Assembly (NCBI GenBank): GCA_018242045.1 | Contig: JAFECR010000019.1 | Span: forward strand, 1 to 49,963 | Source: Pseudomonadota bacterium | GTDB taxonomy: Bacteria > Pseudomonadota > Gammaproteobacteria > Berkiellales > Berkiellaceae | DNA: 49,963 bases | Direction: 5' to 3' | Shown: positions 17,203 through 25,665 of the stretch, in pieces | Layout of the letters: the number at the start of each line of letters is the position of its first letter | Position numbering within the stretch: the first letter of the stretch is position 1 | Made by a program: the position numbers and the translations under genes | The notes under the pieces: model-generated | Database searches by the model: none | Seen by the model: only the letters and a program-made list of their open reading frames with translations | Told to the model about the DNA's origin: nothing

Positions 17203-17480
17203 CTAAGTACCAAAAGCCCAAAGCTGTTTGTTTCTGTCTATCGCATAAATAGTACCATCATCAGCGATAGCTGGGGAAGAAACACCTCCTGACACATCCG
17301 CGTTTAAAGTATGCATATTTAAATCAAGTGAAAACGTATAAAAACCATCTTGCCCATTCACATAGACTCTATCAGCAGAGATAGCAGGAGCGCTGATAGT
17401 CTGCCTTTGCATTTTCAATTTAAAGCAAAATTGGTTCCTTTTCCTGAGTCATTGCCATTATATCCAGATGATTTGCCATT
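17203..17480 (-). pseudogene. PQQ-like beta-propeller repeat protein, remnant
   Basis: The 71-residue frame ending at 17203 contains two PQQ/quinoprotein-like blades: 'ISAPAISADRVYVNGQDGFY' and 'GGVSSPAIADDGTIYAIDRN' ending 'LWAFGT'. The preceding blade ('NGKSSGYNGNDSGKGTNF', to about 17480) lies in another frame and ends in TGA where a Trp is expected. The piece is therefore a frameshifted C-terminal fragment of a larger propeller protein (several blades missing), not a complete gene. Confidence 0.6.
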
Positions 17481-17577
17481 TATCTGCGACAAGTGGTTTG
17501 CAATTTTGAGTTAATTAGATAAATTCGTGGTAATATATGCCCATGAATAGTTATTTAAAATTTATACGAGAAAATTA

Positions 17578-18831
17578 ATGCGCCCTATTATGCAAGAACT
17601 TATTCAAAAGCAACAACAAACATATAATCAAGTTTTTTTAGCACATTCAAAAACATTTCATAATCCAACATTTCATTATGATTGGTGGATGTTTCCAGTA
17701 CTGGCGCCTAGCAACGTAAGTGAACAATCTAAAAAGTATTCTGCAAATACGCAAGATACCAAAGATTTACTTAATCACAAGCAATTTATCACCACTTATG
17801 CAAATACCATCGATAAATATCTCACTAACTTGAAAACCTATGGCTGGAATAAATATGATGTGCGTTATGCTAAAATGATGAGTTCTTTAGCACAATTTAT
17901 TACTGTTTCTAATACAATGCTACATGATAATAAAATTGCTTCTATCAATACCCAATTGAAAGCTCTTGCTAAAAGAGCTGTTAGTTATGCACAAAGCGTT
18001 CCTAATGCGAGCACTTTCTTTCGTTCAAGCTTGTCAAAATTAAATTCTGTGACGCCAAAGCCTGCAATGCCAAAGCCTGTCATTACGCCAAAGCCTGCAA
18101 TACCAAACACTGTAATCAAGCCATTGAATCAGCCGACTTTAATAAACCCAACACCTGCTGCTAAACCGAATAATAAAATAAGCATCGATTTTAATCATGG
18201 TTTGCTAGATAATTCGATTAAAACTGATGCCATTGTTAATGCTGCAAGTACCCAACCTCTTGCCATCAAAAATTGGAGTGGTGTTGCTGGTGCAATTTAC
18301 CAAAATTTACAATTAACAGACAAAAAGATATTAGATACTCATTGGAACAAATTAGGACAGCAAGTTTTTCCAGGAACATCAACTTCAGTTAAAAATGCCC
18401 ATGGACAACCCCATCGCTTTGAGCTTGCCTCTGGCAATAAGTGTTATTTAATTCACGCAGGATCGCCAAAATGGATTAAAGATCCAAAGCAGCACGCCCA
18501 AATTAAAGCGAAGTTAATCTCTGCTTATTTAAGTATTATGCAAGGAATTCAACGTCATAATCAAATAGCGCAATATAAAATACAAACAGTCGCTATACCG
18601 CCACTTGGCATTGGTATTTATCAGGTTCCCCCTCAGGTTTCAGCGCAATGTGCGTTTGCGGCTTTTACGGAGTTTTTTAAAACTACCAATAGTAAAATAA
18701 GTATTATCATTCCATTAAAAGATGGTAAAAACCGAACTTCAAATGATTACTTGTTTGGCGAAGAATTGAAAAAATTAATTACTAATCAAGCGGCTAATCA
18801 ACCCAAGTCTTTGGGAAAATTTAAAAAATAA
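17578..18831 (+). CDS. Macrodomain protein, putative effector
   Basis: 417 residues. The C-terminal part (about 200-380) is a macrodomain: 'TDAIVNAASTQ' (ADP-ribose adenine site), 'GVAGAIYQNL' (loop 1), 'CYLIHAGSPKW' and 'VAIPPLGIGIYQVPPQVSAQ' (loop 2). Macrodomains bind or remove ADP-ribose from proteins, nucleic acids or sirtuin products. The N-terminal ~120 residues contain 'YDWWMFPV' and 'YLTNLKTYGWNKYD', a separate domain I cannot name. A proline/lysine linker (about 158-198, repeats of 'PKPA') joins the two. There is no signal peptide. It is the third ADP-ribose-related gene in the island. Confidence 0.8.
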   Translation: MRPIMQELIQKQQQTYNQVFLAHSKTFHNPTFHYDWWMFPVLAPSNVSEQSKKYSANTQDTKDLLNHKQFITTYANTIDKYLTNLKTYGWNKYDVRYAKMMSSLAQFITVSNTMLHDNKIASINTQLKALAKRAVSYAQSVPNASTFFRSSLSKLNSVTPKPAMPKPVITPKPAIPNTVIKPLNQPTLINPTPAAKPNNKISIDFNHGLLDNSIKTDAIVNAASTQPLAIKNWSGVAGAIYQNLQLTDKKILDTHWNKLGQQVFPGTSTSVKNAHGQPHRFELASGNKCYLIHAGSPKWIKDPKQHAQIKAKLISAYLSIMQGIQRHNQIAQYKIQTVAIPPLGIGIYQVPPQVSAQCAFAAFTEFFKTTNSKISIIIPLKDGKNRTSNDYLFGEELKKLITNQAANQPKSLGKFKK

Positions 18832-18951
18832 CAAATCCCATATTTTAGGTGTAAATACAACGGTTATTTTTCACATTAATTCAATAAGATATGAGTAAAA
18901 GTATTAGTCATGTGATATTTTAATTTTGGATTGACACACAACAAAGCTCAA

Positions 18952-18980
18952 TTGACTTATCAAGTTATCTTTATTACAAT
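18952..18980 (+). promoter_or_regulatory. Sigma-70 type promoter for the ankyrin/PRTase-like gene
   Basis: TTGACT (18952-18957), a spacer of exactly 17 bp, then TACAAT (18975-18980), 28 bp before the ATG. AAAAAGAGAACG near 18991-19002 holds a weak ribosome-binding site (AGAGAA). Confidence 0.65.
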
Positions 18981-19008
18981 GTTTTTTTTTAAAAAGAGAA
19001 CGTAGATA

Positions 19009-21357
19009 ATGATGTTAAGCCCTCCTCAAAACCTATCTCCCACGCAAAACGAACCAGAACACGTTAATACTGGCGACCAAGCATCTGATTTTCTCGCACC
19101 TGAGTTTGATATACTCAATGATTTAAGATTTATGCTTGATAGAAACGAAATTAAAGATAAATTATACGAATTTATTGTATTAACAGGCTTTGATATTGCC
19201 TCACCTATAAATAAACTAGATCATAACTTATTAGTGTGGGCTGTTAGCAATGGTACTACTGTAGAATTTTTGGATGTGGTCTTAGAGATTTATCGATGCA
19301 GAGGTTTAACTGTTGAAGAAGTATTTGAAAATAACATCTCACTACTTGGATTCGCAGTAAAAAATGGTTTGGAAAAAAAAGCACAATTACTATGTTATTA
19401 TGGTGCTGATCCAAATTATACAATTGAAAATGGCATTACGTGTGTTCCACCTTATGATTCCAATGAATTAAACATACAACCTAAATCCTTAGAACAAATA
19501 AATGAGTTTCAAAATAAATTAGCTGATGCTATTAATTTTGGCAATGTAAGAGCCGTCGTAGATGAATTTATAAATACTAATGCTATTAGTAAACCAATAG
19601 ACGATGAAAAAAATACACTTTTACATAAAGCCATTCACATAGGTGTCATTAAACCAGATTTGAATTATATTCTAAAATCCTACCTAAAGGAAAACCTAAT
19701 AGATATTAAAAACGCAATGGAAGAAACGCCTCTAATGTTTGCTGTTATTTACCAGGATATATCCGCAACTAAACTTTTACTAAAAAATAAAGCAAATCCT
19801 AATAGTCAAGACAAACTCAACAAAAGCATACTTCAATTTGCTTTTGAAGGAAAAAGTGATGCCATATTCTCATTAATATATCAACAAGCAGATAAAAAAT
19901 CACATACCAATGAAATGATTGCGCGCTATGAAAAAATTATTGCTTTAAAAAAGCCAGTGCCTCGCGTAAACCCTCTTCAGGAATTACCAAACAATAACAT
20001 TCAAAAATTAAGCGAATTTTGTAAAGAATATAACGCTGATGGTATTACATTAAAGCCTTGCGTGCCAACAATTGATAATGCGATTGATAAAAAGCAAGCA
20101 TCGTATTGGGTTGAATCGCACCCTCCCAAGTTTCAACCATTGGCCAAAAAAATTATTGATAACATTCAATATACAAATTTTCCTTCATTTTTAGAACAAT
20201 TAAAAAAATCTGTTACTAGTTTCAATGATAAAATAGCATCATCTCATAATACAAAATATATCTTGGTTCTTCCTGATGAAAATAATAAAAGTAATCCGTG
20301 GGTTTTCTCACATGCCTTACCATTTCTTGAAATATTGCCATCTTACGTAGTAAGGGAAGATGAATTGGCAGGTCTTTTCAGGGAAAGTCAGGACAAGAAT
20401 TTCAACTTACTATTTGTAGATGATGCAGCCTATTCTGGTACACAAACTAAAGCTTCCATAGATTACTGCTCATCCGTCGCAACACGTCATGACAAAGATA
20501 TCAATATATTTTGTATTATTCCATTCATGACAAAACGAGCCCATGAATTGTTAAACCGTCATAATGAAGTTTTCATCTCTCATCATATCGAAATTCCTTC
20601 AATTAAAAAACTATTTACCCCAGATGAACAACAGTTATTGCAGGAAAATAATGTAAATAGTACCAATCCTATCGAAACTATATACCTAAATTGGCCCGAA
20701 CTGACGTTAGCTTATTTCCAACATAAAATAGCTGATTGGAAATCTACTTTTGTAGGGATCTTAAAAGAAGGCCGTACTATTCACGATATCAATCGTAAAA
20801 TTCAATTTATCCCACTTACCATTGAGCCTTATAAAAAGGATATTTCAATCCCTCGAGAAATGCTGCTTTCATACGCGAAAGACAATTCTAAACTATCAGA
20901 TATTAAAAATAATGATTCTAATAAAAATGAAAAGCCGAGATCTTCTTTCTTTAACCCTACTTCGTTCTTGTTAAGCGCACTGATAAGCGCAGGCACTTTT
21001 GTTGGTGGCTTAGGTCTTAGCGCGACATTAATGGCTTTTGCTGGTGCTTTTTGTATTAGTAGCGCAACCCAATTTGTAAGAAGCAGACTTGCTGCGTCTT
21101 CTTTCTTAGAGTTTAAGCCCAGCTTAATTCAAACTGGAACGGATTATATAATTAAGGATAATGGTTCAAAATCCCAAATCGACTATTTTGAATTAGGTAA
21201 AAAAGCGGAAAATAATTGGGACGCCTATATATATAGCGCATGCTATCAAACTTATTTACCAACCAAGCATTCTCGTGCTTTTCAAGCTGGCCGCAAAGCA
21301 CAAGAAATTATCAATGAAGAAAATTCTCAAACAACCAAAAGAAGTTTTCTTTTCTAA
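19009..21357 (+). CDS. Ankyrin-repeat, phosphoribosyltransferase-like, membrane-anchored protein
   Basis: 782 residues. Ankyrin-like repeats lie at about 65-145 ('LLGFAVKNGLEKKAQLLCYY', 'GADPNY') and 200-290 ('NTLLHKAIHIG', 'TPLMFAVIYQDISATKLLL', 'NKANPNSQD'). Residues about 410-530 look like a type I phosphoribosyltransferase fold. The hallmark 'NLLFVDDAAYSGTQTKASI' (D471, D472, then SGT) is the PRPP-binding loop, preceded by a strand 'KYILVLPDENN'. A hydrophobic stretch at 651-690 fits two membrane helices or a hairpin. The combination suggests a host-targeted protein that binds a partner through ankyrins and sits on a membrane. Whether the PRTase part is active is unknown. It has its own promoter and terminator. 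Confidence 0.6.
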   Translation: MMLSPPQNLSPTQNEPEHVNTGDQASDFLAPEFDILNDLRFMLDRNEIKDKLYEFIVLTGFDIASPINKLDHNLLVWAVSNGTTVEFLDVVLEIYRCRGLTVEEVFENNISLLGFAVKNGLEKKAQLLCYYGADPNYTIENGITCVPPYDSNELNIQPKSLEQINEFQNKLADAINFGNVRAVVDEFINTNAISKPIDDEKNTLLHKAIHIGVIKPDLNYILKSYLKENLIDIKNAMEETPLMFAVIYQDISATKLLLKNKANPNSQDKLNKSILQFAFEGKSDAIFSLIYQQADKKSHTNEMIARYEKIIALKKPVPRVNPLQELPNNNIQKLSEFCKEYNADGITLKPCVPTIDNAIDKKQASYWVESHPPKFQPLAKKIIDNIQYTNFPSFLEQLKKSVTSFNDKIASSHNTKYILVLPDENNKSNPWVFSHALPFLEILPSYVVREDELAGLFRESQDKNFNLLFVDDAAYSGTQTKASIDYCSSVATRHDKDINIFCIIPFMTKRAHELLNRHNEVFISHHIEIPSIKKLFTPDEQQLLQENNVNSTNPIETIYLNWPELTLAYFQHKIADWKSTFVGILKEGRTIHDINRKIQFIPLTIEPYKKDISIPREMLLSYAKDNSKLSDIKNNDSNKNEKPRSSFFNPTSFLLSALISAGTFVGGLGLSATLMAFAGAFCISSATQFVRSRLAASSFLEFKPSLIQTGTDYIIKDNGSKSQIDYFELGKKAENNWDAYIYSACYQTYLPTKHSRAFQAGRKAQEIINEENSQTTKRSFLF

Positions 21358-21364
21358 TATCAAC

Positions 21365-21388
21365 AAAGAGGGCAACCTTGCCCTCTTT
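21365..21388. terminator. Bidirectional terminator
   Basis: An 11-bp inverted repeat AAAGAGGGCAA/TTGCCCTCTTT separated by CC lies between two convergent genes, 8 bp after one stop and 3 bp after the other. The same AAGAGGGCAA stem type occurs at 15682. Confidence 0.8.
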
Positions 21389-21390
21389 CA

Positions 21391-22101
21391 TTACATACTC
21401 GGCGCCTCAATTGCGTCCATTATCTCTTCTTTAAACTTATGCCATTGCGCTTCATATTCTCCTACTCCTTTGATGCCAGAAATTGAAGGCGCAGCCTTAG
21501 TCCAATGGACTAAAGCAACATCGTAAGCTTCGGGTGGAAACTTGTTATATCCCACTAAATGATTCCATTTTACAGGCAATTCTCCAATTCTATTTTCATG
21601 ATCGAGCCATTTGAATTGATGTAAATCATGATACGAGGCATGATTGACGTAATCGGGCGTTAGCGCAGTACACTTTGGATTATTAAACAGCATGACGCTG
21701 GACCAATTAAACATCTTGTAGGTAGGTATTGTATTACCCCTAAAAGTGTGATCATGTTGAATGTAAGGATGTTTCACGACCATGACATCAAAGTTGTCGT
21801 CACGCAAAGCTCATAGTTTAGCAATATCATCTCGCAACATCATATCTGTACCGTCCATAAAAATAGCCCAACCCTGGTAATTACATAAGTACGGCACCAG
21901 AAAACGAGAAAAACTAAAATCGGTAAGCTGATTTGGCGCACGAGTTCTCGTTAGAATTTTTTTAAGGTGAGATAATTTGAGTGGCGTAATAGTAATGGGT
22001 TCTGTGGCATACTTGTTCACACTGTACAGAAAAACGTTGTAGTTAAAGATGAGATTATCGTCATAACCTACCATAAGTGGAATTTGAGGTTGAAGATACA
22101 T
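21391..22101 (-). pseudogene. Glycosyltransferase-like protein interrupted by TGA
   Basis: One frame of about 236 codons runs from ATG 22101 to the stop at 21391, broken by a TGA at 21811-21813. Both halves belong to one family: 'MVGYDDNLIFNYNVFLYS', 'PITITPLKLSHL', 'FSFSRFLVPYLCNYQGWAIF', 'DMMLRDDIAKL' before the stop, and 'VMVVKHPYI', 'NWSSVMLFNNPKC', 'GELPVKWNHLVGY' after it. Family members usually have Trp at the stop ('DIAELWALRDD'), so TGG to TGA is the likely change. TGA is a normal stop elsewhere here (for example wzm), so recoding is unlikely. The metal-binding site is also odd (MDGTDMML in place of MDxDM). Confidence 0.8.
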
Positions 22102-22303
22102 ACAAATTCTCTTGTTGTTAATGAAAGATTAAGATTTTTACAAACCATTTTAGAGCATGCAACTTAAAATTCAGCATGATAGATCAATTGAATTTATATT
22201 TGTGTGTCGCTACGCTCAATCAAGCTTAAATGACCAGCATTATCTTATAATTCATCATCTTTATCTAATATAAGAAGAATTTTACTTTCGAATGAGTATA
22301 GTT

Positions 22304-22349
22304 AATGACAGACTTGAAACTCCTAATTTTAAAGTGGATCGAGTATATT
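22304..22349. repeat. Half copy of the 88-bp palindromic repeat (right arm)
   Basis: It is nearly identical to 24264-24309: AATGACaGACTTGAAACTCC and the following AATTTTAAAGTGGATCGAGT then ATAT. The left arm is missing. It sits just downstream of the dbpA stop. Confidence 0.85.
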
Positions 22350-22368
22350 ATCTTAGAGTACAAAATTC

Positions 22369-23748
22369 CTAAGCAGTTTCCAGGTATCGAATTTTGAAGG
22401 TACGGCCTTTTATCTTTCCTTGTTGCAATTTATTTAATGCTTGAGAAGAGATCATATAATCGATGGCAACATAAGAATAAAAATCAAAAATGTCGATTTT
22501 GCCAACTTGGTCACCCGCTATACCCCCTTTTCCAGTTAATGCACCTAGAATGTCTGCGGGACGGATCTTATTTTTTTTCCCTCCATTAATACAAAGGGTA
22601 CGCATACGGGGAACCGTCCTTACATTATTTGTGGTGTTCAAGGAGGCTTCCTCTGTTCTTGTTATCTTAGCTTGGGTGTATTTTTCAATGGCATCCAGTT
22701 TAAAGATCTGAGCATGAGAAAAGAGGCTGATGGCAATCCCGGATTTACCTTGGCGACCAGTGCGCCCAATTCGATGTACATAAATTTCCGGGCTAGAAGG
22801 TAAGTCATAATTAATCACAAGAGGAAGATCTTTTATATCTAATCCTCGAGCCGCAACATCTGTTGCAACCAGAATGGGACAACTGTTATTGGCAAATTGA
22901 AGAAGAATTTCTTCTCTTTCTCTTTGCTCAAGGCCACTATGAATTGGTAAAGCATACAAACCTTTGTCACAAAGTTGCATGGCTACTTCATCACACTTCA
23001 TTTTAGTATTACAAAAAATGAGAGTGGTCTGCAGATTGTAATGCCTCAATAAAGCCAGCAAGACTTCATTTTTCTCACTTTCTCTTGCTTGATAAGCCAG
23101 TTGTAAAATATCTACTGTATCCTCTTGAGTATCTAAGAGGATTTCAATAGGGTTTTTTTGAATAGATTGGCAAAGCTGTGCAATTGTACTGGGGTAAGTA
23201 GCAGAAAATAATAGGGTTTGTCTTGCAGTCGGCAAAACTTTGATAATATCGACAATAGTATCAAAAAAACCCATGTCTAACATTCGATCAGCCTCATCTA
23301 ATATCAAGGTATGAACGTGTTTCAGACTAATCGTCCCTCTCTCAATATGATCCTGGAGACGTCCTGGCGTTGCCACCAGAATGTGCGTTCCATGGCGCAA
23401 AGATTCTGCTTGCATCCGTAAGGATTTCCCACCATATAATGTCAGTACACGCATATTGGGCATTGATCTGGCTAGCCGTCGGATCTCTTTACTTACTTGA
23501 TCTGCTAATTCTCTCGTCGGGCAAAGAACTAATGCTTGAAGATAGCATTTTTGCAGATCCACTTTAGATAATATCCCTAATCCAAAAGCAGCTGTTTTAC
23601 CGCTTCCTGTTTTTGCTTTTACAATAATGTCATTATTTTTAAGGATAATGGGTAAACTTTTTGCTTGAATGGGCGTCATCTTTTGATAACCCAGAGTTTC
23701 CAAGTTACTCAGTATTTCAGGAGGGAGCGCTAAATTCGAGAAAGACAT
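22369..23748 (-). CDS. dbpA: ATP-dependent RNA helicase DbpA
   Basis: 459 residues from the ATG that gives MSFSNLALPPEIL, matching the usual DbpA N-terminus; ATG and TTG codons 9 and 18 bp upstream are possible. DEAD-box motifs are complete: Q motif 'MTPIQAKSLP', 'AKTGSGKTAAF', 'PTRELADQV', 'LDEADRMLDMGF', 'SATYP', 'ATDVAARGLDI' and 'HRIGRTGRQG'. The C-terminal domain (about residues 385-459, 'LCINGGKKNKIRPADILGAL' and 'IDIFDFYSYVAI') is the RNA-binding domain that targets DbpA to hairpin 92 of 23S rRNA during large-subunit assembly. It is a single gene, followed by a repeat copy. Confidence 0.94.
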   Translation of the reverse strand: MSFSNLALPPEILSNLETLGYQKMTPIQAKSLPIILKNNDIIVKAKTGSGKTAAFGLGILSKVDLQKCYLQALVLCPTRELADQVSKEIRRLARSMPNMRVLTLYGGKSLRMQAESLRHGTHILVATPGRLQDHIERGTISLKHVHTLILDEADRMLDMGFFDTIVDIIKVLPTARQTLLFSATYPSTIAQLCQSIQKNPIEILLDTQEDTVDILQLAYQARESEKNEVLLALLRHYNLQTTLIFCNTKMKCDEVAMQLCDKGLYALPIHSGLEQREREEILLQFANNSCPILVATDVAARGLDIKDLPLVINYDLPSSPEIYVHRIGRTGRQGKSGIAISLFSHAQIFKLDAIEKYTQAKITRTEEASLNTTNNVRTVPRMRTLCINGGKKNKIRPADILGALTGKGGIAGDQVGKIDIFDFYSYVAIDYMISSQALNKLQQGKIKGRTFKIRYLETA

Positions 23749-23918
23749 TAAATGCATGATAATCAAAATATCCGTCTGTTACTGAGGCTTATTATGGCTA
23801 TTTCATGTATCGCTTACAAGTTAACGATGATTAACAGCTAGATTATGCATGCAAAGATAGATAGCTTGAGCAATAGTCATTAAATTAACTTTTTGACCTG
23901 TTCATTGTCACCTCAACA

Positions 23919-24216
23919 TCAAAGCTCAAGGCGTACCCCATTACCCAGCTCACCTATTATTTGTTTTGCCACGTTACAAAGTGCCAAAGCATCTTCTACA
24001 CGTAATTGGCTTTGTGTACGCCGAGTCTTAATTGCCAACGCCAAAAATAGATGGTATATGCGACATCTGTAACTCTATCAACTCTTCCTATTGGATGAAA
24101 ACTATTAAACTCTGAAGTTAAGGTTTCTTCAATTTTTCTTTTTCGATAAAATTACTATAAAAACGAGTAGGTTTAAATGCACCAGCAGCATTGACCAAAT
24201 ATTTTATATGATCATC
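23919..24216 (-). pseudogene. Decayed SDR-like gene remnant and an unrecognised C-terminal fragment
   Basis: This 770-bp gap (23767-24536) has no intact gene but holds broken protein-like frames on the minus strand. 'KYLVNAAGAFKPTRFYSNF' carries an SDR-type NAAG motif. After a frameshift comes 'SEFNSFHPIGRVDRVTDVAY', the usual late part of an SDR protein, with the catalytic YxxxK region between them missing. A third frame to the TGA at 23919 reads 'RVEDALALCNVAKQIIGEL', which I cannot assign. The 88-bp palindromic repeat begins 6 bp beyond the NAAG fragment. Confidence 0.5.
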
Positions 24217-24221
24217 TTCTC

Positions 24222-24309
24222 TATATACTGCTTCCACTTTGAATTTAGGAGTTCCGTCATTGCAATGACGGACTTGAAACTCCTAATTTTAAAGTGGATC
24301 GAGTATATA
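24222..24309. repeat. 88-bp palindromic (MITE-like) repeat
   Basis: TATATACT (24222) and AGTATATA (24302-24309) are the tips of a long imperfect inverted repeat. Inner arm pairs are CCACTTT/AAAGTGG, TTTAGGAGTT/AACTCCTAAT and GTCATTG/CAATGAC, meeting at the centre near 24262. Right-arm or left-arm copies recur at 22304-22349, 44527-44549 and 49942-49963. No ORF is inside. It resembles REP/MITE-like elements mobilised in trans. Confidence 0.9.
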
Positions 24310-24536
24310 TTTTATATTTAAACTTTTCATATTGATTCACCCATGAGACATAGGCGTTGGATTATGTCCTAAAAGATCTGCTACGAGTAAAACTACCCCT
24401 CAATGCTTGTTATTTCAATAACTTATTTTGGGTTAAGCTATATAACCCCCAGGCATATGGCTTTGTAAACGTTGTAAAATCTCTTATGGTTTAGCTATGA
24501 AACAAATGAGGATAGGGAATATCATTGATGCATGAA

Positions 24537-25265
24537 TTAAACTGTTAGCCACCGAAAATTAGCTAAACCATCTACAATACCGGAAACACCACAATGTTTA
24601 CTAATGAATACATTGCTCATCTTTGAAACCTTGTTAAGTAAATCAACTTCTGAGTTCCCTACAGCGATGCTTGCAAGACCAGTTTTAAAGAGCGGCAAAT
24701 CATTGAGCGAATCACCCGCAGTAACAACATTACGATGATCTACCTCTAAGTGATCTAATAAATGCAATAAAGTAGTACCTTTATTAAAACCTTTCGGTAA
24801 AATATCTAAATAAATCCCTGAGGAAGCGATACACTCAAAACCTAATTCTTCAATTTTAGGTACTAATCTATCTTTAATTAATTCAGATTGATAATAATAA
24901 GCATGACGAAAAGGAGGATGAAAGGGCTGTTTTACGATAGATGATTCATTATTAAGGAGCTTAAGTAGTTGATCATGATCTAATTTCTCCCATTGGACAA
25001 CCACTTTTGATTGCAGTGAATTTAAAGGTTCAAAATTACTACCATGAACAATAACGGTACCATGATCAGCAATGATATAGTTTGGAACAAAATTAAAATC
25101 ACTTAAATATAAGTCTTTTATTAGTTCAATTGTGCGTCCTGTAACAAATATAGTACAAATATGTTGTCGATTTTCTTGAAGAAAGGCATAAAATTCTTTC
25201 TTATCCTGCTCTGAACCATGTAAAAATGTACCATCTAAGTCTGTAGCCAGAATACGCTTATTCAT
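24537..25265 (-). CDS. HAD-superfamily (Cof/sucrose-phosphatase-like) phosphatase
   Basis: 242 residues from the ATG giving MNKRILATDLDGT; a TTG 48 bp upstream adds an unlikely extension. HAD motifs: I 'DLDGT', II 'VTGR', III the Lys in 'GFNKGTTLLHLLDHL', IV 'VTAGDSLNDLPLF'. The cap between motifs II and III is of the C2 type, as in Cof-type and sucrose-phosphate phosphatases. It likely dephosphorylates a sugar phosphate in the cytoplasm; the substrate is not shown. It is a single gene. Confidence 0.82.
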   Translation of the reverse strand: MNKRILATDLDGTFLHGSEQDKKEFYAFLQENRQHICTIFVTGRTIELIKDLYLSDFNFVPNYIIADHGTVIVHGSNFEPLNSLQSKVVVQWEKLDHDQLLKLLNNESSIVKQPFHPPFRHAYYYQSELIKDRLVPKIEELGFECIASSGIYLDILPKGFNKGTTLLHLLDHLEVDHRNVVTAGDSLNDLPLFKTGLASIAVGNSEVDLLNKVSKMSNVFISKHCGVSGIVDGLANFRWLTV

Positions 25266-25464
25266 TATACTCAACACTGTTTCTCTTTTAGCAAATTTCT
25301 GCTCTGTATCCAAACTTAGAAAGCCTGCGTTGGGGAATTCTTATTAAGTTAATTTACAAAATATAAAATATCTCTAGCGAAAATAAAACTTTGTAAAGAT
25401 TTGCAAAGAAATGTCATTGTAAATTACTCTTCATTTTAAGTCCAAACGTATCATCTACACAGAT

Positions 25465-25611
25465 TTATAATTTAACTTTTCTTTTACCACTATTTTCACT
25501 GTGTTGATACCATAGATAAGCCGTGTAAGATGCTAAAACTCCAGTGGCAACAACGCCAATAACTAAAGAGAAGTAAAAAGCAGAGGCAATGACCGCACTT
25601 TTTGCAAACAT
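25465..25611 (-). CDS. Small membrane peptide, in frame after the CapA-MurF fusion stop
   Basis: 48 residues starting MFAKSAVIASAF, with one strong transmembrane helix ('FYFSLVIGVVATGVLASYTA') and a basic tail (GKRKVKL). It has no good ribosome-binding site. The open frame continues upstream to the TAA of the large CapA-MurF protein, in the same frame, with 66 sense codons between the two stops. It may be a separate small gene, or the former C-terminus of the large protein cut off by a new stop. Confidence 0.4.
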   Translation of the reverse strand: MFAKSAVIASAFYFSLVIGVVATGVLASYTAYLWYQHSENSGKRKVKL

Positions 25612-25665
25612 TGGAAAATAGCCATTTGACTTTTGACCATGAAGACTTGTTATTTTCTTGGTATT

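Noticed and set aside
17203..17418. Complete small PQQ-binding protein
   Set aside because: Two blades cannot form a propeller, and the preceding blade lies in another frame with a stop; it is a remnant.
21391..22101. Alternative genetic code with TGA read as Trp
   Set aside because: TGA ends many intact genes here, such as wzm (41668) and the 2-epimerase (42465), so the TGA in the glycosyltransferase is a true stop.
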